Shown: one piece after another, positions 1-5,254 of the stretch | How the letters are laid out: each line of letters starts with the position of its first letter | Position numbering within the stretch: the stretch's first letter is position 1 | NCBI GenBank assembly: GCA_002329075.1 | Contig: DCXR01000052.1 | Coordinates: 465 to 6,033 of the forward strand | Direction: 5' to 3' | DNA from: Candidatus Neomicrothrix sp. UBA2131 | GTDB taxonomy: Bacteria > Actinomycetota > Acidimicrobiia > Acidimicrobiales > MedAcidi-G1 | Length of the DNA stretch: 5,569 bases | The notes under the pieces: model-generated | Told to the model about the DNA's origin: nothing | Database searches by the model: none | What the model saw: only the letters and a program-made list of their open reading frames with translations | Position numbers and translations under genes: made by a program

Positions 1-1484
1 TCGAACGTGGCCGGCTCGACCCAGCGCCCGACCGGCAGGTGGTTGGTGGTCGGCCGCAGGTACTGGCCGATGGTGACGATGTCGCAACCGACGCCGGCCA
101 GGTCGGCCAGCGCCCCGTCGACCTCTGCGTCCGTCTCGCCCAGGCCGACGATCAGCGACGACTTGGTGGTGAGGCCCGCCGCCTTCGCCCGTGCCAGTAC
201 CGAGAGGCTCCGGGCGTACGAGGCCGAGGGCCGCACCGTGCGTTGGAGGCGGGCGACCGTCTCGAGGTTGTGGTTCAGCACGTCGGGCCGGGCGTCGAAC
301 ACGACGCCGAGCGAGTCGGGGTCGCCCTTGCAGTCGGGGATGAGCACCTCGACGGCGGTCCCGGGGTTGGCGGCGCGGATGGCGTGGACGGTGGCGGCGA
401 ACCCCGCAGCGCCACCGTCGGACAGGTCGTCGCGGGCCACCGCCGTCACGACGGCGTGTGACAGCCCCATCTCAACCACCGCCTCGGCGACCCTCGCCGG
501 CTCGCCCGGGTCGGTGGCCTCCGGACGACGGGTGTCGACCAGGCAGAACCCGCAGGCCCGGGTGCACCGCTCGCCGTTGACCATGAATGTGGCGGTGCCG
601 TCGTTCCAGCACTCGAAGATGTTGGGGCATCCGGCCTCCTCGCACACCGTGACGAGAGACTTCCCGCGCATCAGGCCCTTCAGGCGCCGGTACTCCGGGC
701 CGGTGTCGAGCCTCACCTTCATCCACTCGGGCTTGCGCTCGACCGGCGGCGGCTCGCCGGGCCCCTCGCCCCTGGTGAAGGCCGCCAGGTCGACGCTGTG
801 ATGGCGCCACGACACGTCGGCCCTGTCGACGGGACCCTTCGCCCAGACCCGAACGGCCCGCTCGGCCACCAGGTCGACGACCTCGCCCATCGACGCCCCG
901 ACACCCTCGGCGGCCAGCGACGTGACGCCATATCCGGTGATACCGCACGGGACCATCCGGTCGAAGAACGAGAGGTCGGGGTCGACGTTGAGGGCGAAGC
1001 CGTGCATGGTCCGTCCACGGCTCAGCCGGACGCCGATGGCGGCGACCTTGCGGGGATCGGGTCCGTCGGGGCGCACCCAGACTCCGGGGTACGGGTCGAG
1101 GCGGCCGACGTCGCCGAGCCCCAGGTCGCGGCACACGTCGATGACGAGACCCTCGACCGTCCGGACGTAGTCGACGGTGTCGGCCATGCCACCCCCGCGC
1201 TTGCCCGCCAGGTGAAGCAGCGGATACCCGACCAGTTGACCCGGACCGTGGAAGGTGATGTCGCCGCCCCGGTCGGCACGTTCGAGGTCGGCACCGACCT
1301 CCTCGGGGGGCGCCAGCAGGTGCTCGGTGGTCGCCCGGACGCCGAGTGTGTAGACGGGATGGTGCTCGAGCAGCAGCAGGTGGTCGTCGGCGCTCTCGGC
1401 GAAGAGTCCCCGTTGGAGGGCGAGGGCGTCCCGGTAGCGGACCCGGCCCAGCCAGCGGACCCGGAACGGCCGACCCCCGGTCAT
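1..1484 (-). CDS. LipB-LipA fusion: octanoyltransferase joined to lipoyl synthase (3' end outside window)
   Basis: One uninterrupted frame starts at ATG 1484-1482 and gives 494 complete codons before the left edge. Residues 1 to about 222 are LipB (octanoyl-ACP:protein octanoyltransferase): RGGDITFHGPGQ at 72-83, the catalytic Lys at 146 (RKVAAIGVRL) and the catalytic Cys at 180 (PCGITG). From about residue 248 it is LipA, the radical-SAM lipoyl synthase: ERKPEWMKVRL, auxiliary-cluster cysteines 281, 286 and 292 (CEEAGCPNIFEC), the radical-SAM CxxxCxxC at 307, 311 and 314 (CTRACGFC), then RDDLSDGGA, NHNLETV, VGLGET and IGQYLRPTTNHLPVGR. The C-terminal RSSY-type motif would lie outside. No stop codon separates the halves, and both look full length at the joint, so the two sequential steps of lipoate assembly would sit on one polypeptide. 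The start ATG overlaps the E2 stop (ATGA). Domain identities are clear. Whether a single protein persists in the cell is inference. Confidence 0.9.
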   Translation of the reverse strand, partial: MTGGRPFRVRWLGRVRYRDALALQRGLFAESADDHLLLLEHHPVYTLGVRATTEHLLAPPEEVGADLERADRGGDITFHGPGQLVGYPLLHLAGKRGGGMADTVDYVRTVEGLVIDVCRDLGLGDVGRLDPYPGVWVRPDGPDPRKVAAIGVRLSRGRTMHGFALNVDPDLSFFDRMVPCGITGYGVTSLAAEGVGASMGEVVDLVAERAVRVWAKGPVDRADVSWRHHSVDLAAFTRGEGPGEPPPVERKPEWMKVRLDTGPEYRRLKGLMRGKSLVTVCEEAGCPNIFECWNDGTATFMVNGERCTRACGFCLVDTRRPEATDPGEPARVAEAVVEMGLSHAVVTAVARDDLSDGGAAGFAATVHAIRAANPGTAVEVLIPDCKGDPDSLGVVFDARPDVLNHNLETVARLQRTVRPSASYARSLSVLARAKAAGLTTKSSLIVGLGETDAEVDGALADLAGVGCDIVTIGQYLRPTTNHLPVGRWVEPATF

Positions 1485-2695
1485 CCGGGCCCGGTGCTCC
1501 ACACGTCCACCCAGTCGCTCGACTCGAGCACGTGGCGGACCTGCCGAAGGAACGATGCGGCGTAGGCCCCGTCGAATGCCCGGTGGTCCCACGCCAGCGC
1601 CAGCACCCCGACCGACCCGATGCCGACCGTCTCGTTGCCATCGTCGTCGACCTCGACAACCGGCTTCCGGGTGACGCCGTCGGTGGACAGGATCGCCACC
1701 TGCGGCTGGTTGATGATCGGGAACTGGAACAGGGTGCCGTACTGCCCGGGGTTGGTCACCGTGAACGTCCCACCGGCCAGGTCGTCCGGCGAGAGCTTCT
1801 TCGCCCGTGCCCGCTCGGCCATGTCGGCGATGGCACGCGAGACCTCGGGCACCGTCATCTGGCCGACACGCCGCACGACGGGTGCCACCAGCCCCTCGAA
1901 GTCGAGGTCGACGGCCACCGCCAGGTTGAGGTCGCTGTGCACGATGAGCTCACCGTCGCCGACGCTGGCGTTGATCCGGGGATGGTCGACGAGGGCCTCG
2001 GCAACCGCCCGCACTATGAACGGCAGGTAGGTGAGGCTGCGGCCTTCGGCGGCCTTCCATGCCGGGCCGTGGGCCCTTCGGGCCTCCTCGACCCGCCCGT
2101 AGTCGACCTCCATGGCCGTGAGGACGTGGGGCGACGTCGACTTCGAGGAGACCATGTGCTGGGCGGTCCGCCGGCGGATGGACGTGAACGCCTCGACATG
2201 GCCCGGATGGTCGCGCAGGTACTGCTCGACGTCGCGCCGGGTGATCCGTCCGCGGAGGCCACTGCCGGGGACCCTGGAAGGGTCCAGCCCGTGGTCGGCC
2301 AACAGCGCGCGGACGACGGGTGAGAGAAGCCTGGCCCCGCCTGCCGCAGGAGCCGGGGCCGTCGGCGTCGGGGGGGCAGCAGGAGGTGCCTCCGCTGCCC
2401 CGGCCGACGCCTCGGAACGTGGCGCCGGGGCCTCGACCACCGGAGCGGCGCCCTCCGACTCGTAGCGGGCGATCACCTCTCCGACCTGCACTGTCGCGCC
2501 CTCGCCCACGACGATCTCGGTCAGGACCCCGGCGAACCCGGCAGGAACCTCGGAGTCGACCTTGTCGGTGGAGACCTCGTAGAGGACGTCGTCGGCCTCG
2601 ACCCGGTCGCCGGCCCGCCTGGCCCAGCGGGTGATGGTGCCCTCGGTGACGGTCTCGCCGAGTTGGGGGAGCAGCAGGTCGGCCACGATCGTCAC
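1481..2695 (-). CDS. sucB: Dihydrolipoamide acyltransferase (E2) of a 2-oxoacid dehydrogenase complex, SucB/DlaT-like
   Basis: This 404-residue cytosolic E2 carries acyl groups from a 2-oxoacid dehydrogenase to CoA. Domains in order: one lipoyl domain at about 4-80 (LPQLGETVTEG, with the lipoylated Lys45 in STDKVDSE); an Ala/Pro-rich flexible linker at about 83-121; a peripheral E1/E3-binding domain at about 123-160 (LLSPVVRALLADHGLDP, then GRITRRDV); and the CoA acyltransferase domain from about 172 to the end, with the active site DHRAFDG (His371, Asp375). The chosen GTG at 2695 overlaps the lpdA stop (GTGA) and opens just before the lipoyl domain; GTG 2686 is an alternative. The frame stays open upstream to 3061, but that part lies inside lpdA. 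The place between lpdA and lipB-lipA resembles the dlaT-lipB-lipA neighbourhood of mycobacteria. Substrate (pyruvate, 2-oxoglutarate or branched-chain) cannot be decided here. The single lipoyl domain is fewer than in mycobacterial DlaT, as I recall it. Confidence 0.93.
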   Translation of the reverse strand: MTIVADLLLPQLGETVTEGTITRWARRAGDRVEADDVLYEVSTDKVDSEVPAGFAGVLTEIVVGEGATVQVGEVIARYESEGAAPVVEAPAPRSEASAGAAEAPPAAPPTPTAPAPAAGGARLLSPVVRALLADHGLDPSRVPGSGLRGRITRRDVEQYLRDHPGHVEAFTSIRRRTAQHMVSSKSTSPHVLTAMEVDYGRVEEARRAHGPAWKAAEGRSLTYLPFIVRAVAEALVDHPRINASVGDGELIVHSDLNLAVAVDLDFEGLVAPVVRRVGQMTVPEVSRAIADMAERARAKKLSPDDLAGGTFTVTNPGQYGTLFQFPIINQPQVAILSTDGVTRKPVVEVDDDGNETVGIGSVGVLALAWDHRAFDGAYAASFLRQVRHVLESSDWVDVWSTGPG

Positions 2696-4086
2696 CCGTG
2701 CAGCGATCGACCGGTCAGCGAGAGCACGGTCTCGCCGAACAACTCGCTGAGCGTCGGATGGGGTTGGATGAACGCCGCCACCTCGTCGACCGTCGCCTCC
2801 CAGTTGACCGCCAGGTAGCCCTGGCCGAGCTGCTCGGTCACCCAGGGGCCCACCAGGTGGACGCCGAGGATCCGCCCGGCCCGCCCGTCGGGGCCCTTTT
2901 CGGCCACCACCTTCACGAACCCGTCGGTCTCGCCGACGATCATGGCCCGGCCGTTGCCCATGAACCGGTGCGATGAGACGACCACGTCGTGCCCGGCCTC
3001 CCGGGCCGCCGCCTCGGTCAGCCCGGCGAAGGCCACCTCCGGGTGGCTGTAGATGCACCACGGCACCGTGGAGGGGTCGACCGGAACCGGGTTCTCACCC
3101 AGCAGGTCGCGGACTACGAACATGCCCTCGGCGAAGCCGACGTGCGCCAGCTGTGGGGTGGCGACCACGTCGCCGACGGCGTACACGCCCGGCTCGGCGG
3201 TGCGCAGCCGGTCGTCGACGACCACGAAGCCCCGGTCGTCGACCTCGACCCGGGTGCCGACCAGGCCGGCGGCGTCGCCCCGGGGCCGACGCCCGACCGC
3301 CACGACGACGAGGTCCACCTCGACCGATCCATCGTCGCCGAACCGCACCGTCGTGGCTGATCCGTCGGGGTCGTGGCCGTGGACCAGGACGCCGACGTGC
3401 ACGTCGATCTTTCGCTTCCTGAAGGCCCGACGCACCGCCTTGGCGGCGTCGGCGTCACAGCCGGGAAGGATCTCGGGCATCGCCTCGAGCAGGGTCACCG
3501 ACGAACCCAGGTCGCACAGCATCGAGGCGAACTCGCAGCCGATGGCACCCCCGCCGATGACCACCACCCGGTCGGGCGCCTCGGTGATCGACAGAAGCTC
3601 GTCGCTGGTAACGACCAGCGTTCCGTCGATGTCGAACCCCGGGATGGTGCGCGGCGACGAGCCGGTGGCCAGCACGATGTGGGGCGCCTGTAGAACCGCC
3701 GGGTCACCGCCGTCGACGGTGACCATGTGGTCGACCCCCAGGTGGCCGGTCCCCGCATACACGGTGACGTTGCGACCGGCGAGCAGGCCCGTGAGGCCCT
3801 TGGACAGGCCGTCGACCACCTGCTGCTTGCGCTCCTGGCTCACTGCCAGATCGACGACCGGCTCGCCGACCGTGACCCCGAACTCGGCGGCTTGGCGCAC
3901 GGTGCGCAGCACCGAGGCCGTTTCGAGGAGTTCCTTGGCCGGGATGCAGCCCACGTGGAGACAGGTGCCGCCCAACTTCGACTCCTCGACGAGGCCGGCG
4001 TCGAGGCCGGACGCCGAGGCGAACAGGGCGGCTGCGTAGCCGGCCGGACCACCACCGATGACGACGAGGTCGTGGGAGGTGGTCAC
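2692..4086 (-). CDS. lpdA: Dihydrolipoamide dehydrogenase (E3)
   Basis: This FAD-dependent flavoenzyme of 464 residues, normal for the family, reoxidises dihydrolipoamide on E2 with NAD+. Visible in order: the N-terminal FAD-binding GGGPAG (11-16); the redox disulfide Cys42/Cys47 in GGTCLHVGCIPAK; ATGSSPR (140-146); the NAD-binding GGGAIG (178-183); the second FAD motif GVYAVGDV; YSHPEVAFAG; and the C-terminal dimer-interface HPTLSE with the catalytic His443/Glu448 pair. I chose GTG 4086 because it opens seven codons before the FAD motif and overlaps the stop of the upstream small ORF (GTGA). An ATG at 4137 would add 17 Arg/Gly/Pro-rich residues unlike the family. The stop overlaps the start of the E2 gene, so E3 and E2 are probably translationally coupled. 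In mycobacteria E3 and E2 also feed a peroxidase pathway; whether that applies here is unknown. Confidence 0.96.
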   Translation of the reverse strand: MTTSHDLVVIGGGPAGYAAALFASASGLDAGLVEESKLGGTCLHVGCIPAKELLETASVLRTVRQAAEFGVTVGEPVVDLAVSQERKQQVVDGLSKGLTGLLAGRNVTVYAGTGHLGVDHMVTVDGGDPAVLQAPHIVLATGSSPRTIPGFDIDGTLVVTSDELLSITEAPDRVVVIGGGAIGCEFASMLCDLGSSVTLLEAMPEILPGCDADAAKAVRRAFRKRKIDVHVGVLVHGHDPDGSATTVRFGDDGSVEVDLVVVAVGRRPRGDAAGLVGTRVEVDDRGFVVVDDRLRTAEPGVYAVGDVVATPQLAHVGFAEGMFVVRDLLGENPVPVDPSTVPWCIYSHPEVAFAGLTEAAAREAGHDVVVSSHRFMGNGRAMIVGETDGFVKVVAEKGPDGRAGRILGVHLVGPWVTEQLGQGYLAVNWEATVDEVAAFIQPHPTLSELFGETVLSLTGRSLHG

Positions 4087-4172
4087 GCTGCGACCAGGAC
4101 CTGGACGGCGAAGGCGACGAGGATCACCATGCCACATACCAGGGTCATCGACACCAGCATTCGCGTGCTCAC
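4083..4172 (-). CDS. Candidate 29-residue single-span membrane peptide heading the lpdA operon
   Basis: Reading from GTG 4172-4170, this ORF of 29 codons encodes a short polar start (MSTR) followed by an almost wholly hydrophobic stretch (LVSMTLVCGMVILVAFAVQV) ending in LVAA, long enough for one membrane span. Its TGA (4085-4083) overlaps the lpdA GTG as GTGA, the same junction type as the other operon genes. A TANNNT box (TACCGT, 4185-4180) ends 7 nt before the GTG, fitting a leaderless transcript that begins at this codon. No good Shine-Dalgarno is present; a GGAG lies only 2 nt upstream. I do not recognise the peptide. It could be a real small membrane protein, or a leader ORF whose translation delivers ribosomes to lpdA. 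Chance hydrophobicity in such a short frame cannot be excluded. Confidence 0.45.
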   Translation of the reverse strand: MSTRMLVSMTLVCGMVILVAFAVQVLVAA

Positions 4173-4179
4173 GGCTCCG

Positions 4180-4185
4180 ACGGTA
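4180..4185 (-). promoter_or_regulatory. Candidate -10 box (TACCGT) of the lpdA-sucB-lipBA operon
   Basis: TACCGT on the minus strand fits the actinobacterial -10 consensus TANNNT. It ends 7 nt before GTG 4172, placing transcription start at or next to that codon. No recognisable -35 element is seen at the usual distance. If correct, the operon mRNA is leaderless and starts with the small ORF. Confidence 0.4.
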
Positions 4186-4192
4186 GCGGGCG

Positions 4193-4198
4193 TAGGGT
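4193..4198 (+). promoter_or_regulatory. Candidate -10 box (TAGGGT) of the selenoprotein gene
   Basis: TAGGGT fits TANNNT and ends 6 nt before GTG 4205, consistent with a leaderless or nearly leaderless transcript. It lies 7 bp from the opposing minus-strand box, so polymerases at the two promoters would probably compete. The AGGG it contains could instead serve as a weak ribosome binding site for GTG 4205. No -35 was recognised. Confidence 0.35.
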
Positions 4199-4204
4199 CA
4201 CGAT

Positions 4205-4738
4205 GTGCATGGATCGGTGACATGCCTACTCGTCGTGGTGTGCCTGGCTGCCGCCTGCGGGGAAACGGAGGTGGCGGCGCCTCCGACCACGACAGCGTCC
4301 CCGACCACCACCGCTCCCGACCAGGAGTTCCCGGAGGTCCTCGACTTCACGGCGACGCTGTCGGACGGCACGACCTTCGTGGGAGCCGACCTGGCCGGCA
4401 GGGACGTCCTCTTCTGGTTCTGGGCACCAAGTTGACCGATCTGTCGCCGTGAGGCCCCGGTGGTCGCCGGGATAGCAGAGGACGGGAAGTTGACCGTGGT
4501 CGGCGTGTCCAGCGGCGTCGACGGCTTCGAGGCCATCGCCTCGACGGTGCAGCAACTCCACATCGACGGGTTCGTGCACATCGCCGACCTGGACGGGTCG
4601 GTCTGGGCCCGCTTCGGCGTGTTCGGCCAGCCGGCCAGCGTGGTCGTGACCGCCGACGGGTCGGTGACCGGCCACATGGGCGACCTCGACGCCGACGGGT
4701 TCGCCGACCTCGTCGAGAGGGCCCGGCTGGGCACCTGA
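4205..4738 (+). CDS. Candidate selenoprotein: TlpA/DsbE (MPT53)-like thiol-disulfide oxidoreductase, exported lipoprotein
   Basis: Reading TGA 4433-4435 as selenocysteine gives a 177-residue protein. Residues 1-18 form a signal peptide with a lipobox-like LAAAC (Cys18), followed by a Thr/Pro-rich tether (PPTTTASPTTTAP, 25-37) and a thioredoxin-fold domain from about 42. DVLFWFWAPS-U-PIC-RREAP places Sec77 and Cys80 as the UxxC redox pair where relatives have WCPxC. The fold continues in frame: VVGVSSGVDGF, DLDGSVWARFGVFG, the cis-Pro loop GQPAS and VVVTADGSV. The distal half closely resembles mycobacterial MPT53/DsbE (DGxxWARY...QPAFVF). It would act outside the membrane on protein thiols. 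GTG 4205 is the first start after an in-frame TAG; GTG 4217 is possible. Oddly, the signal peptide start lacks Lys or Arg. Alternatives are a Cys-to-stop mutation or a base-call error. The fold is confident; Sec decoding is inference. Confidence 0.8.
4433..4435 (+). other. In-frame TGA, candidate selenocysteine codon (Sec77)
   Basis: The TGA falls exactly at the first redox-active cysteine of a thioredoxin-like CxxC motif. The resolving cysteine (TGT, 4442-4444) is intact three codons later. The frame on both sides encodes one continuous thioredoxin fold with no shift, and the true stop is TGA 4736-4738. A stop landing on this one residue is the usual mark of Cys-to-Sec replacement. Confidence 0.75.
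4440..4479 (+). promoter_or_regulatory. Candidate bacterial SECIS hairpin downstream of the TGA
   Basis: A perfect 5-bp GC stem (CCCGG 4456-4460 with CCGGG 4467-4471) closes a six-base loop, TGGTCG (4461-4466), beginning 25 nt after the TGA. A lower helix can form between 4440-4444 (TCTGT) and 4475-4479 (GCAGA), including one G-U pair, across an asymmetric internal loop. The spacing and a G within the first two loop bases fit the bacterial SECIS model. The loop GGUC also matches the SelB-binding loop of E. coli fdhF as I remember it. Pairing was found by eye and no energies were computed. Confidence 0.55.
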
Positions 4739-4750
4739 CCACCAGATACA

Positions 4751-4756
4751 TAGCCT
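4751..4756 (+). promoter_or_regulatory. Possible -10 box (TAGCCT) before the cupredoxin gene
   Basis: TAGCCT fits TANNNT and ends 10 nt before ATG 4767 in the 28-bp gap after the selenoprotein gene. No Shine-Dalgarno is visible in front of this ATG, which favours a separate leaderless start over simple co-translation. It is the weakest of the four boxes. Confidence 0.25.
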
Positions 4757-4766
4757 CCCCATCTGT

Positions 4767-5219
4767 ATGCGACGAACCGCTGCCGGCTGCCTGCTCACCA
4801 TCCTCGTTGCCTCGTCGTGTGCCACGGCAACGCCCGGAGGCACCTCCCTGAGTGGATCGTTGAACTCCACGCGAGACCCGTTGGCCCCGGATGGGGTCCC
4901 CGACGACACCGTCGACCTAACCGGGTCCGCACAGGTGACCGTCGTGGTCACCGACAACGCCTTCACGGACCGGAACATCCTGGTATCCCCCGGAACCGAG
5001 GTGGTGTGGGTGAACGAAGGGCGCAACGACCACAACGTGCGACCGGCCGCCGAGGGGCCGGGACCCGGCTGGTTCGACGAGGTCGACGTCGGGACCCTCG
5101 CCGATGGCGGGTCGGGATCGGTCACCTTCGACGGCGTCGGGGACTTCCCGTACTTCTGCTCGTTCCACGGGACCGCCCGTCGCGGCCAACGCGGCCGGGT
5201 GATCGTCGTCCCCAACTGA
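4767..5219 (+). CDS. Plastocyanin-like cupredoxin, probable lipoprotein, with Gln as axial ligand
   Basis: This 150-residue protein begins with a signal peptide (MRRTAAGCLLTILVASSC) whose lipobox cysteine is Cys18. A Ser/Thr/Asp-rich spacer runs to about residue 52, and a single cupredoxin domain follows to the end. The type 1 copper ligands are visible: His89 in NDHNV, Cys131 and His134 in YFCSFHG. The family usually continues GTxxxGMxGxV, with Met as the weak axial ligand; here it reads GTARRGQRGRV, putting Gln141 in that place, as in stellacyanins. It probably carries single electrons outside the membrane. Partner proteins are not identifiable. ATG 4767 is the obvious start, just before the Arg pair of the signal peptide. 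It lies 28 bp after the selenoprotein gene on the same strand, so extracytoplasmic redox chemistry may be a shared theme. Confidence 0.9.
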   Translation: MRRTAAGCLLTILVASSCATATPGGTSLSGSLNSTRDPLAPDGVPDDTVDLTGSAQVTVVVTDNAFTDRNILVSPGTEVVWVNEGRNDHNVRPAAEGPGPGWFDEVDVGTLADGGSGSVTFDGVGDFPYFCSFHGTARRGQRGRVIVVPN

Positions 5220-5241
5220 GCAGGAACTGACCCTGCCGGAC

Positions 5242-5247
5242 TACGGT
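5242..5247 (+). promoter_or_regulatory. Candidate -10 box (TACGGT) before the last lipoprotein gene
   Basis: TACGGT fits TANNNT and ends 7 nt before ATG 5255, the spacing expected if transcription starts at the ATG. The 35-bp gap contains no Shine-Dalgarno near the start and no recognisable -35. Confidence 0.4.
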
Positions 5248-5254
5248 TCACGCC

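Noticed and set aside
1481..1484. Overlap of E2 stop and LipB start as a possible sequencing artefact
   Set aside because: The same stop-start overlap occurs at the other junctions, and both proteins align well at their ends, so it is normal operon packing.
472..1659. Long minus-strand open frame of 395 codons
   Set aside because: Arg/Gly/Pro-rich shadow of the E2 and LipB-LipA genes in another frame. It has no recognisable motif, while the overlapping frame is full of conserved LipB and LipA residues.
1346..2323. Long plus-strand open frame opposite the E2 gene
   Set aside because: Antisense shadow caused by high GC; no domain signal, and the minus strand carries a clear E2.
2696..3061. 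Upstream extension of the E2 gene
   Set aside because: It lies wholly within lpdA, is Gly/Arg-rich without a domain, and the lipoyl domain begins right after GTG 2695.
3053..4039. Long plus-strand open frame opposite lpdA
   Set aside because: Ser/Thr/Arg-rich antisense shadow of lpdA with no motif.
4087..4137. Upstream extension of lpdA to ATG 4137
   Set aside because: Adds 17 residues rich in Arg, Gly and Pro that the family lacks. GTG 4086 fits the protein start and the GTGA junction.
4205..4435. A short 76-residue gene ending at TGA 4435, with a second gene from GTG 4460
   Set aside because: Both pieces are in the same frame and together form one thioredoxin fold with the active-site motif spanning the TGA. 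Neither half alone is a plausible domain.
4205..4738. Pseudogene with a nonsense mutation
   Set aside because: Only one stop, located exactly at the redox Cys, with no other damage, an intact resolving Cys and a SECIS-like hairpin at the right distance. It remains the main alternative until Sec machinery is shown.
5220..5236. Small inverted repeat (GCAGG / CCTGC, 7-nt loop) after the cupredoxin stop
   Set aside because: Only a 5-bp stem and no T tract follows, so it is not convincing as an intrinsic terminator.
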